DNA of 64,000 nucleotides. It comes from UBA7916 sp036121365. Its GTDB lineage: Bacteria; Pseudomonadota; Gammaproteobacteria; Comchoanobacterales; Comchoanobacteraceae. Below are positions 17,926-25,503 of this stretch, in pieces. Every line of letters starts with the position of its first letter. The first letter of the stretch is position 1. The stretch covers positions 1 to 64,000 of the forward strand of contig JAZAFR010000001.1 of NCBI GenBank assembly GCA_036121365.1, in the 5' to 3' direction. Under the pieces are notes generated by a model that was not told the DNA's origin, did not search any database, and saw only the letters and a list, made by a program, of their open reading frames with translations. Made by a program: the position numbers and the translations under genes.

Positions 17926-17954
17926 TTGCATACTCTCTCTCTATCAGTTATAAA
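17926..17954 (+). promoter_or_regulatory. accBC promoter
   Basis: TTGCAT at 17926-17931, 17-bp spacer, TATAAA at 17949-17954. AAGGAT follows 8 bases before the accB ATG. Confidence 0.65.
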
Positions 17955-17982
17955 ACAATGAGCTTTAACAAGGATTTATTTT

Positions 17983-18420
17983 ATGGTCTCTGTCAAAAAT
18001 GAAGACATTCAACGCATCATTGATCTTGTCAAATCCAATGGCATTGAAGAACTTGAGATTCAAGATGGAAAAAAAGTTGTCAGAGTGCGCGCAGTGTCCC
18101 AGACCATTTCCGTTGAAACTGGTCCAAAGATTCAAACTCAATCGACCACTAACCCAGAATTGACTAAAAGCCATGATACAGGAACACCTGTGACAGCCCC
18201 CCTTGTTGGTACTGTTTACTTATCCCCCTCCCCTGACCAAAAACCATTTGTTCAAGTTGGAGACACTGTCAAGAAAGGCCAAACACTATGCTTGATCGAA
18301 GCCATGAAGACATTCAACCATATCAAATCGCCGCACGATGGAAAAATCACAAAATCTTGCATAAAAAATGGCCAAACAGTAGAATTTGAGCAAGATCTCT
18401 TCTTACTGTCGGATCAATAA
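17983..18420 (+). CDS. accB: Acetyl-CoA carboxylase biotin carboxyl carrier protein
   Basis: AccB carries the biotin that shuttles carboxyl groups between biotin carboxylase and carboxyltransferase, the first step of fatty-acid synthesis. The 145-residue product has the N-terminal dimerisation part (IQRIIDLVKSNGIEELEIQ), a short linker (about 45-68) and the biotinyl domain. The biotin site is Lys109 in EAMKTFNHI; Thr stands where EAMKM is more common. It is the first gene of accB-accC with 20 bp between the genes and has its own promoter. Confidence 0.95.
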   Translation: MVSVKNEDIQRIIDLVKSNGIEELEIQDGKKVVRVRAVSQTISVETGPKIQTQSTTNPELTKSHDTGTPVTAPLVGTVYLSPSPDQKPFVQVGDTVKKGQTLCLIEAMKTFNHIKSPHDGKITKSCIKNGQTVEFEQDLFLLSDQ

Positions 18421-18440
18421 TCACAACCTGAGATACTCTT

Positions 18441-19805
18441 ATGATTAAACGCTTACTGATTGCCAATAGAGGTGAAATTGCCCTCAGGATTATTCGTGCA
18501 TGCAGACAACTGAACATTGAAACAGTGTCTGTTTATGCCAAAGGCGATGAAGATTCCTTGCATTGCCGCTTAACAGACCAATCTGTCTGCATTGGCCCTC
18601 CTGGTTCTGGAACGTATATGAATATCGATGCCATCATATCGGCTTGTGATATCACAGGCGCTGACAGTGTTCATCCTGGGTATGGATTTCTTGCTGAAAA
18701 TGCTGACTTTGCCAGAGCTGTTGAAGACAATAATCTCACTTTTATTGGCCCGTCTTCTCATATCATCAATGCTATGGGGCATAAAATCAATGCCATCTCA
18801 ATGATGCAAAAACATGGCCTTAAAACCATTCCTGGTTCTCTTGCATCACTACCGCAATGTCCATTAGAACAGTCTAAAATTGCTGAAACCATTGGCTACC
18901 CTGTGCTGCTCAAGGCTGCAAGCGGTGGTGGAGGAAAAGGTATGATGGTTGTCTCTCAACCAGATTCCTTATATTCATCTATAGAAAAGATACGTTCTGA
19001 ATCCATTCAATCTTGGGGCAATGATCACATTTATATGGAGAAATATCTACGTCACCCAAGACACATTGAAGTTCAGATTCTGGCAGACTCACACGGCAAT
19101 GTTTTGTGCATTGGGGATCGCGATTGCTCTGTGCAGAGAAGACACCAAAAAATCATTGAAGAAGCCCCTGCCATTGATATCACACCACAATCAAGAGAAG
19201 CGCTTTATGCAATCTGCAAACGCGCTATGCAAAAAATTGGCTATGTGGGTGTAGGCACCATTGAACTACTCTACGAAAATGGCAACTTTTATTTCATGGA
19301 GATGAATACCCGCATACAAGTAGAGCATCCCGTTACAGAAATGTGCACAGGGATAGATCTCATTACTCAGCAAATACTGGTTCACTATGGACAGAAACTC
19401 TCAATTCAACAATCCAATATCTCTTCAAAAGGACATGCCATTGAATGTCGCATCAACGCTGAAGATCCACTCACTATGCAGCCTAACCCAGGAGTCATAA
19501 AGCAAGTTCACTTCCCTGGCGGATATGGCGTTCGTGTTGATAGCCACATATATTCAGGTTACAGAGTCAGCCATCACTATGACTCTTTAATTGCCAAAAT
19601 CATTGTCCATGCTCCCTCCCGAGAAAAAGCCATCAAAGCCATGTCTCAAGCTTTGAAGGAAACACACATCTCAGGCATTAAAACCAATATAGCCTGTCAT
19701 CAACAGATTCTTCAGAATGATGACTTTACCAAAGGCAAACTACATACCCATCTTCTAAATTCTTTACAACAAGTTACTAAGTCTACCAACGAACAACCAG
19801 CATAA
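18441..19805 (+). CDS. accC: Acetyl-CoA carboxylase biotin carboxylase subunit
   Basis: AccC carboxylates biotin on AccB using ATP and bicarbonate. The 454-residue length matches (E. coli 449). The biotin carboxylase N-terminal domain starts IKRLLIANRGEIALRIIRAC; the ATP-grasp Gly-rich loop KAASGGGGKGM is at 158-168; the catalytic and metal region MEMNTRIQVEHPVTE is at 286-300; the C-terminal domain has ECRINAEDP. It follows accB in one transcription unit. The next conserved partners (accA, accD) are not in this window. Confidence 0.96.
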   Translation: MIKRLLIANRGEIALRIIRACRQLNIETVSVYAKGDEDSLHCRLTDQSVCIGPPGSGTYMNIDAIISACDITGADSVHPGYGFLAENADFARAVEDNNLTFIGPSSHIINAMGHKINAISMMQKHGLKTIPGSLASLPQCPLEQSKIAETIGYPVLLKAASGGGGKGMMVVSQPDSLYSSIEKIRSESIQSWGNDHIYMEKYLRHPRHIEVQILADSHGNVLCIGDRDCSVQRRHQKIIEEAPAIDITPQSREALYAICKRAMQKIGYVGVGTIELLYENGNFYFMEMNTRIQVEHPVTEMCTGIDLITQQILVHYGQKLSIQQSNISSKGHAIECRINAEDPLTMQPNPGVIKQVHFPGGYGVRVDSHIYSGYRVSHHYDSLIAKIIVHAPSREKAIKAMSQALKETHISGIKTNIACHQQILQNDDFTKGKLHTHLLNSLQQVTKSTNEQPA

Positions 19806-19831
19806 TATTATGGCACCACGATACAACCCAA

Positions 19832-19963
19832 ATGGATTTTTGGCGTGAACAGGCAATCGAAAACTTACTTTTTAGTAAAATGTTCATGGGACCTAGACCA
19901 CTAAAATCCACAGCAATCATGATTTCTCTTCTCACCACACAACCACCTCATGGTTCATCTTAA
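19832..19963 (+). CDS. Possible small open frame of 43 codons
   Basis: Between accC and the next promoter an ATG frame gives MDFWREQAIENLLFSKMFMG and continues to a TAA at 19961. There is no Shine-Dalgarno, no family resemblance and no other support; it could equally be a decayed gene end. The remaining bases of this 257-bp gap hold only the promoter of the next gene. Confidence 0.15.
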   Translation: MDFWREQAIENLLFSKMFMGPRPLKSTAIMISLLTTQPPHGSS

Positions 19964-20006
19964 ACATTTCTGCAGCAAAATTGTTTTTCGTACTCTTTAT
20001 ATTTTC

Positions 20007-20034
20007 TTGCAACGTTTTACATGTATGGTATAAT
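20007..20034 (+). promoter_or_regulatory. Strong sigma70 promoter with perfect -10
   Basis: TTGCAA at 20007-20012, 16-bp spacer, TATAAT at 20029-20034 preceded by TGG (extended -10). Confidence 0.7.
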
Positions 20035-20062
20035 TTTGTTATTCATAATTTAGGTTTTTAGT

Positions 20063-21448
20063 GTGAGAAGTAGTAAAGATTCAGTTCACTGGGGTTGGTA
20101 CAGCGCAGCTTTTTTAAGTTCTTTTATTATGGGGATGAGTGCATTTGTCATCTCTTTTAATTTCATGATTGGAAAAGTGCCTTTGCTTTTTGTATTTGTA
20201 TGCGCTGCTTCTGGCATGCTTCTGAATATGACATTATACTGGATGGATAGCGCACAAAAATTGGCAGGGTTTTATCACGATATCCGAAAAAACCCCAGGT
20301 TGCTACTGACTACAGAATCGCTTACCAGTATCATCTCTGCATTGTGTGTTGGCTTTTTGGCCTTAAAGTCTTATTTGGATCAATTTTCATCTCTACAATC
20401 ATCAACTTTGGCCTTCTTGCCATTTATGAGTATTGCGGTTGCTTTTAGCTTGGCCAATATCATTAGTACATTTGTTTTGTACTACTCCCCTGAAGACTCG
20501 GACGTATCTGCACAAAAAATGGGGACAGATAAAAAATCCAAAGATCAAGACGTCAAGCAATATCTCAGTAAACAGAGCTCTGCTCTCTTCAATTCAATTA
20601 AAAATACGCCACTCTCAAAACACTTGTCTAATTCGATTGCCATTTCACAAAGCGCCCTGTATGCATTTACCAATTACATTTGTATTTTTCAAATACTCAC
20701 ACTTGTGATACCAAGCATGACTTTAACTGCTATCATGATCGGTGCTTTATTTTCCGTCCCTCTCTTCTTTTCAGAATGCAAGTTCAATATACCAAAAATG
20801 CAAAAGCTACCGAATCTAATCCAACGCAGACAGTGGACTAGACACCGTAAAATTCAAGCATCGCTATTTAGCCTTGTGCTTGCTAATAGTTTTGCAAATG
20901 GCTGGATTTCTCTTGGAGGATTGATTGGATTATCTCCTGCTATCACTTATCTGATTGTTGCCATCGGATCAATTGTTTCACTCTCGGTGATGCTTTCAAA
21001 CCTTGATGATATAAACAATCTTATCTTTCGTTTTGCTGACAATCGTTATCGAATTATTCCAGAAAACACTGAAGATACTTACAAAATGGTCAATGGTGTA
21101 CTGCAATTGCTGTTTGTCTCTTCTGGCCTGTTTTTGATACTCAACCCCGTGGCTTTTCATGCATCCTTTGCACTGTCACCCATTGCGACATCTTTGGTAC
21201 TTTGTGGCTTTTGTTGTTCCGTTATTCCTGATGCTGTCTATAACCTTGGCCAACAATACCAACTGAAATTTTCAAAACCAACGACTCAAGAAGACAAACC
21301 TACACTCAACAAGAAAAACGATGATACGGGATCAGTCGTATCTAATATAGGCATCTTTGGTCAAGCGGCAAAGGCCGCATGTGCTCTGGGAGTTCGAACC
21401 GTCAGTGCTACAGAGCAGCTATTTTTCTCTAGGCGTGTAGGCAAGTAG
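20063..21448 (+). CDS. Unknown polytopic membrane protein, 461 residues
   Basis: Not recognised. About ten hydrophobic segments are visible in two groups: four in residues 10-145, then a hydrophilic loop of about 45 residues (EDSDVSAQKMGTDKKSKDQD and following), then about six in residues 195-405, and a polar tail. This layout resembles a transporter or an integral inner-membrane protein, but no transporter signature is seen. The start is GTG (GTGAGAAGTAGTAAAG), about 23 bases after the expected transcript start; the next in-frame ATG would remove the first hydrophobic segment. The HAD phosphatase gene starts 5 bp after its stop, so the two are probably one operon. Confidence 0.75.
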   Translation: MRSSKDSVHWGWYSAAFLSSFIMGMSAFVISFNFMIGKVPLLFVFVCAASGMLLNMTLYWMDSAQKLAGFYHDIRKNPRLLLTTESLTSIISALCVGFLALKSYLDQFSSLQSSTLAFLPFMSIAVAFSLANIISTFVLYYSPEDSDVSAQKMGTDKKSKDQDVKQYLSKQSSALFNSIKNTPLSKHLSNSIAISQSALYAFTNYICIFQILTLVIPSMTLTAIMIGALFSVPLFFSECKFNIPKMQKLPNLIQRRQWTRHRKIQASLFSLVLANSFANGWISLGGLIGLSPAITYLIVAIGSIVSLSVMLSNLDDINNLIFRFADNRYRIIPENTEDTYKMVNGVLQLLFVSSGLFLILNPVAFHASFALSPIATSLVLCGFCCSVIPDAVYNLGQQYQLKFSKPTTQEDKPTLNKKNDDTGSVVSNIGIFGQAAKAACALGVRTVSATEQLFFSRRVGK

Positions 21449-21453
21449 CGCTA

Positions 21454-22146
21454 TTGACTATAGAACATAACGATAAACCAGCCTCTAACAGATACACACA
21501 CGATATAAAAGCTGTCATTACTGACTGGTGTGGGACCATTGAAGGCAATGTCAAATCTAGACTGGACTCTATTCTGTCCACTTGCCAATCACTCAACTTA
21601 CCCATCCCCGCACAATCAACTCTAAAAGACATTTCTGGAATGTCACTGTCCGAAAGCCTCTCCTGTATTCTGCCTTCAAATGAAACAGCCCTGAGAAAAC
21701 AATTTATTGCTTACCATCACCATTTGCAAAAAACCCAAAAGAACAAACTCATTGCCAGTATGGAAACCTTGTCCTGGCTAAAACAACACACCAGATTTTG
21801 CCTTTTCACTAACGGGTCGACCCCCTATGTTGCAAACAAACTCAAACATTATCAGCTCCAATCTCTGTTTGAAATCATTGCCACTTCTGATGACTACCCT
21901 GATAAACCAGCACCTGATATGCTCATAGACATTTCTAACCAGCTGGAAATACCGCCTTCATCCTGCCTTGTTGTTGGAGATCATCTATTTGACCTAATGG
22001 CTGCAAACTCTGCAAAAATGCCTTGTGCCATTGTTCAATCTGGTGCTTTAGACAAAGAAAACTTTTCAACTCTCTTTCCCCAACCTCTGCAATTTTGTCA
22101 GGATATTAATGACATTCCAAAATTGATTCAATCCATTAATCATTAA
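21454..22146 (+). CDS. HAD-superfamily hydrolase, phosphoglycolate-phosphatase-like
   Basis: A Rossmann-like HAD phosphatase of the Gph/PhnX branch (230 residues). Motif I is DWCGT (residues 24-28), motif II is LFTNGST, motif III Lys is in DDYPDKPAPDM, and motif IV is VVGDHLFDLMAA. In most phosphatases motif I is DxDGT; here the second Asp, the general acid/base, is Cys. Phosphonoacetaldehyde hydrolases have DWAGT, so an altered reaction is possible. The alpha-helical cap domain lies between motifs I and II. The start appears to be TTG at 21454, five bases after the stop of the membrane protein gene; no ATG is available before motif I. Substrate unknown. Confidence 0.75.
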   Translation: MTIEHNDKPASNRYTHDIKAVITDWCGTIEGNVKSRLDSILSTCQSLNLPIPAQSTLKDISGMSLSESLSCILPSNETALRKQFIAYHHHLQKTQKNKLIASMETLSWLKQHTRFCLFTNGSTPYVANKLKHYQLQSLFEIIATSDDYPDKPAPDMLIDISNQLEIPPSSCLVVGDHLFDLMAANSAKMPCAIVQSGALDKENFSTLFPQPLQFCQDINDIPKLIQSINH

Positions 22147-22256
22147 TGTCTTGTAATTTAAAAACTGAACTCAGATACACGCTAATTTTAATCTGCTCAC
22201 TTCTGAATTCTTCACTGGGATTTTCAATACATAAAGGAAAAACTACCATCTAATTC

Positions 22257-22721
22257 TTAATTTACTAGATAATATAAACCAGCATGTAATGTCAGATTGG
22301 TGAAGATCGCTGCAACCACATCATCCATCATGACTGCATGAGCCCCCCACTTGGCGCGCTCAAATAAAATTATTGGCCATATTTTTGTAATATCCAAAAA
22401 CCTAAATAGCACAAAACCCAAAACGATATTCAATGTAGTTACCGGAATGAATAATAATGAACACAGCATTCCTACAACCTCATCACTCACAATGGCACTG
22501 TGATCACATTTTATTTTTTTATATGTTTGACAGCATGCATACCAGGAATAAACGACTATCATGCCTATTATTGGAACTTGTACCTGAGGCATAAATATAT
22601 CTAGCGATACGTAAATGAGAACGCCTAACAAACTTCCCATCGTTCCAGAAGGCCATATAAAACCCAAACCTAAGCCAAAACTCCACCAATCATGAAATCT
22701 AATTTTGCCACTGTCTCTCAA
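22257..22721 (-). CDS. pgpA: Phosphatidylglycerophosphatase A
   Basis: PgpA removes phosphate from phosphatidylglycerophosphate to give phosphatidylglycerol at the inner membrane. The 154-residue product shows the PgpA motifs: SDEVVGM at about 79-85, FRFLDITKIWPI and the metal-site segment MMDDVVAA; hydrophobic segments lie between them. The start overlaps the nusB stop by four bases. It is the last gene of the glyA-nrdR-nusB-pgpA string. Confidence 0.9.
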   Translation of the reverse strand: MRDSGKIRFHDWWSFGLGLGFIWPSGTMGSLLGVLIYVSLDIFMPQVQVPIIGMIVVYSWYACCQTYKKIKCDHSAIVSDEVVGMLCSLLFIPVTTLNIVLGFVLFRFLDITKIWPIILFERAKWGAHAVMMDDVVAAIFTNLTLHAGLYYLVN

Positions 22722-23152
22722 ACTTCTCTTCCTTGGATTTTATTACTGATACTATCCAGTACAGCATTGATGAATTTGTAGCCACCTTCTGCACCATACT
22801 CTTTTGCAATTTCAATGGCCTCGTTGATCGCAACTTTGTGTGAGATTTCTGTTACTAACATTTCTGTTACAGCCATTTGCAATATGGCAATCTCAACATC
22901 CGTGTTCTCTGATCTTTTACTTGGTGTTTGACATTCTTGTATCATGGCATCAATTTTGTCTTTATTTTCTAGATAATCCTCTAATAATTGCTTTGCATAT
23001 GCAAAATCAGCATCCCCTCCATCGGTCACTTTTTTCTGCAAAGCTGAAAGATCAATCGAGCCCTCAGTAATTTTTGTGGCATACAACGCACTGAATACTA
23101 TTTTTCTTGCCATTCTTTTTTTATTGAATTTTTTTCCTATTGGTTTGGTCAT
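22718..23152 (-). CDS. nusB: Transcription antitermination factor NusB
   Basis: NusB binds boxA RNA with S10 (NusE) and supports antitermination in rRNA operons. The 144-residue, all-helical product has the family ends: KRMARKIVFSALYAT at the start and INEAIEIAKEYG with FINAVLDSI near the C-terminus. It lies 3 bp after nrdR and overlaps pgpA by 4 bp. ribH and thiL, often next to nusB, are absent. Confidence 0.93.
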   Translation of the reverse strand: MTKPIGKKFNKKRMARKIVFSALYATKITEGSIDLSALQKKVTDGGDADFAYAKQLLEDYLENKDKIDAMIQECQTPSKRSENTDVEIAILQMAVTEMLVTEISHKVAINEAIEIAKEYGAEGGYKFINAVLDSISNKIQGREV

Positions 23153-23155
23153 TTT

Positions 23156-23626
23156 TTATTCCTCTTCTACAATTTTTTCTTCCTGCATGTCATTGATGAA
23201 TGCACGAAATGATTCAATATTTTCAAAGCTTTGATACACTGATGCGAACCTCACATAGGCGACTTGATCTTCCTTTTTTAAAGCTTTCATGATGATATTG
23301 CCAATTTCTCTACTTGTGATCTCATCTTCTGATTTTTGACAAATCTTCTCTTTGATCTGCACCATTAATTTTTCGAATCTGTCTGAGCTCACGGGTCTTT
23401 TTTCCAAAGCTCTAGACACACCTCCCCTTAACTTCACTTCACAGAACTGCCTGCGACCACCATCTTTTTTGACCACTCTTGGGTATCTGACTTCAATGTA
23501 CTCCCTCGTTGTAAAACGATACTGACAGGCCAAGCACTCTCTCCTCCTTCTTATGATGGCGAGTTCTCCTGACAGTCTTGAATCAGTCACTTTCGTCTCT
23601 TTTTCCTTACATCGAGGGCACCACAT
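23156..23626 (-). CDS. nrdR: Transcriptional repressor NrdR
   Basis: NrdR is the zinc-finger/ATP-cone repressor of ribonucleotide reductase genes. The zinc ribbon is Cys3-x2-Cys6 and Cys31-x2-Cys34 (MWCPRC, CLAC), with the arginine-rich segment IRRRREC; the ATP cone starts at about PRVVKKDGGRRQF. The length of 156 is usual. It lies 11 bp downstream of glyA in the same unit. The rib genes, which often follow nrdR in gammaproteobacteria, are missing. Confidence 0.95.
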   Translation of the reverse strand: MWCPRCKEKETKVTDSRLSGELAIIRRRRECLACQYRFTTREYIEVRYPRVVKKDGGRRQFCEVKLRGGVSRALEKRPVSSDRFEKLMVQIKEKICQKSEDEITSREIGNIIMKALKKEDQVAYVRFASVYQSFENIESFRAFINDMQEEKIVEEE

Positions 23627-23637
23627 TTTTTACTTCC

Positions 23638-24885
23638 TCATTGGTATAAAGGGTGATTCACACATAACTGCTGAACCCTCTCTTTTAGCTCTTCCATAAC
23701 ATCTTGATTATCCATATTTTTTAAGCACTTGTCAATCAGATAGGCTATTTCTTTTGTTCCCTCCTCTTTAACCCCTCTTGTGGTGATTGCGCAGGTACCT
23801 ATCCGTAGACCACTTGTCACAAATGGAGAGCGCTTGTCATTTGGCACTGTGTTTTTATTTGTAATGATACCAATCTCTTCGAGAGCCCTTTCTGCATCTT
23901 GTCCTGTGATATTTTTTTCAGTTAAATCCACTAAGAATAGGTGTGTATCCGTTCCATTTGAAGTGATTTTATAGCCATACTCTTTTAAGTGATTGCATAA
24001 ATCTTTAGCATTTTTCATCACCTGCTTTTGATACACTTTGAACTCTGGCTGCAGTGCCTCATGAAACGCAACCGCTTTTGCAGCGATTGTATGTATCATA
24101 GGCCCACCCTGCAAACCTGGAAAAATTGCTTGATCAATTTTTTTTGCCAGCTTCTCATCTTTTGGAACCATGATCATACCACCTCTTGGTCCACGCATGG
24201 ATTTGTGCGTGGTTGTTGTAATGACATCTGCATACTTAGATGGACACGGAAATAAACCCGCTGCAATCAAGCCTGACACATGCGCAATGTCTGCAAGCAT
24301 CCTCGCTCCTACCTGATCACATATTTGTCGCAGTCTTTTCCAATCAATCGTCAATGCATATGCTGAATATCCTGCAATGATTAACTTGGGCTTGCTTTCC
24401 TTTGCAATCCTCTCTATTTCATCATAATCCAATACCTCAGTTTTGGAATTTAGCTGATAAATCACCGGTCTATAATATTGACCAGATATATTTGCCTTGC
24501 ACCCATGTGATAAATGTCCACCGTGCGCCAAATCCAGCCCCATAAAACAATCCCCTGGCTCTAAAATTGCCTTAAAGACCGCTAAATTGGCTTGTGATCC
24601 GGAATGAGGCTGCACATTCGCATATTTCACATTGAATAATTCACATGCCCTATCTATGGCCAACTGTTCCACCTCGTCAATGAATTGGCACCCAGCATAA
24701 TAACGCTTTTTGGGATACCCTTCTGCATATTTATTTGTCAACACACTGCCCTGTGCCTGCATTACGGCAGCACTGGTATAGTTCTCAGATGCAATTAAGA
24801 CTATATTATTCTGCTGCCTTTTCAACTCTTCTTTCAGTAGATTTGTAATCTTCACATCATCACTTTCTCTATTTATGCTTTCCAT
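23638..24885 (-). CDS. glyA: Serine hydroxymethyltransferase
   Basis: GlyA interconverts serine and glycine with tetrahydrofolate, the main source of one-carbon units. The 415-residue PLP enzyme has the Schiff-base lysine Lys228 in TTTTHKSMRGPRGG, the substrate region YAEGYPKKRYYAG (53-65) and HLSHG. Shine-Dalgarno GGAGGG stands 7 bases before the ATG. It follows the holD-like gene by 29 bp. Confidence 0.97.
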   Translation of the reverse strand: MESINRESDDVKITNLLKEELKRQQNNIVLIASENYTSAAVMQAQGSVLTNKYAEGYPKKRYYAGCQFIDEVEQLAIDRACELFNVKYANVQPHSGSQANLAVFKAILEPGDCFMGLDLAHGGHLSHGCKANISGQYYRPVIYQLNSKTEVLDYDEIERIAKESKPKLIIAGYSAYALTIDWKRLRQICDQVGARMLADIAHVSGLIAAGLFPCPSKYADVITTTTHKSMRGPRGGMIMVPKDEKLAKKIDQAIFPGLQGGPMIHTIAAKAVAFHEALQPEFKVYQKQVMKNAKDLCNHLKEYGYKITSNGTDTHLFLVDLTEKNITGQDAERALEEIGIITNKNTVPNDKRSPFVTSGLRIGTCAITTRGVKEEGTKEIAYLIDKCLKNMDNQDVMEELKERVQQLCVNHPLYQ

Positions 24886-24914
24886 TCTTATCCCTCCATC
24901 ATCTCAATAACCAA

Positions 24915-25409
24915 TCATAACAAATGTTTATTTTCAGTGCAAAAAATACGTGAAAAATACTGCCAAAGTATTCTCTTTACTTCCGGAGAGACTATAATCT
25001 GAGCCAGTGTCGGCATCATCACGATGATTGCCTTGTCATCATCAATCTGCATTGACTGTATGATTGAGCCCTCTTCTGTTCCTGCTTCTTGTTCCTCTTT
25101 GGTTTTCACCCAATCCTGCTTTCCTATGAAACACCAAACTGGTGTTTTGTTTTGCTGCAGTATTTCATTCATTTTCCCTTGGGATTCGACTTCCTCCAAC
25201 TCTAGCATCATCGACTCAAATATCGAAGTCAGCAGCCTGTTTTCTTCACTTGTCTCTATTTCGACAATCACTGCACCGCAGATTGCGTCTGACCCTTTGC
25301 TCACTACACGAAAGAATGACACATCCCGCTCAACATTCATCTTGTATAAATCTATGCCAAGTATTGCGTGTTTAATTTTTTCCTTCCATTTGATGGCATT
25401 TACTTTCAC
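24915..25409 (-). CDS. Putative DNA polymerase III psi subunit (HolD-like)
   Basis: 164 residues, no membrane segment. The C-terminal part AIIVMMPTLAQIIVSPEVKR followed by ILWQYF resembles the psi-subunit pattern of a hydrophobic strand, P-[ST]-L, a short helix, x-P-x-x-KR-x-LW. The N-terminal LYKMN and the middle WCFIG strand fit the small alpha/beta fold of psi. Psi links the clamp loader to chi and SSB. The match is a pattern judgement, not a search result. The start is GTG at 25409; the frame is closed just upstream. It is the first gene of a run with glyA, nrdR, nusB and pgpA. Confidence 0.4.
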   Translation of the reverse strand: MKVNAIKWKEKIKHAILGIDLYKMNVERDVSFFRVVSKGSDAICGAVIVEIETSEENRLLTSIFESMMLELEEVESQGKMNEILQQNKTPVWCFIGKQDWVKTKEEQEAGTEEGSIIQSMQIDDDKAIIVMMPTLAQIIVSPEVKRILWQYFSRIFCTENKHLL

Positions 25410-25503
25410 TGCGTATACCCATTATCGTTAGGAAATCAGCGTAACACATATCCACGTCTATTCCTATAATTTATTAAGAATTCTGTTTTTTGTTTTTTGC
25501 TCT

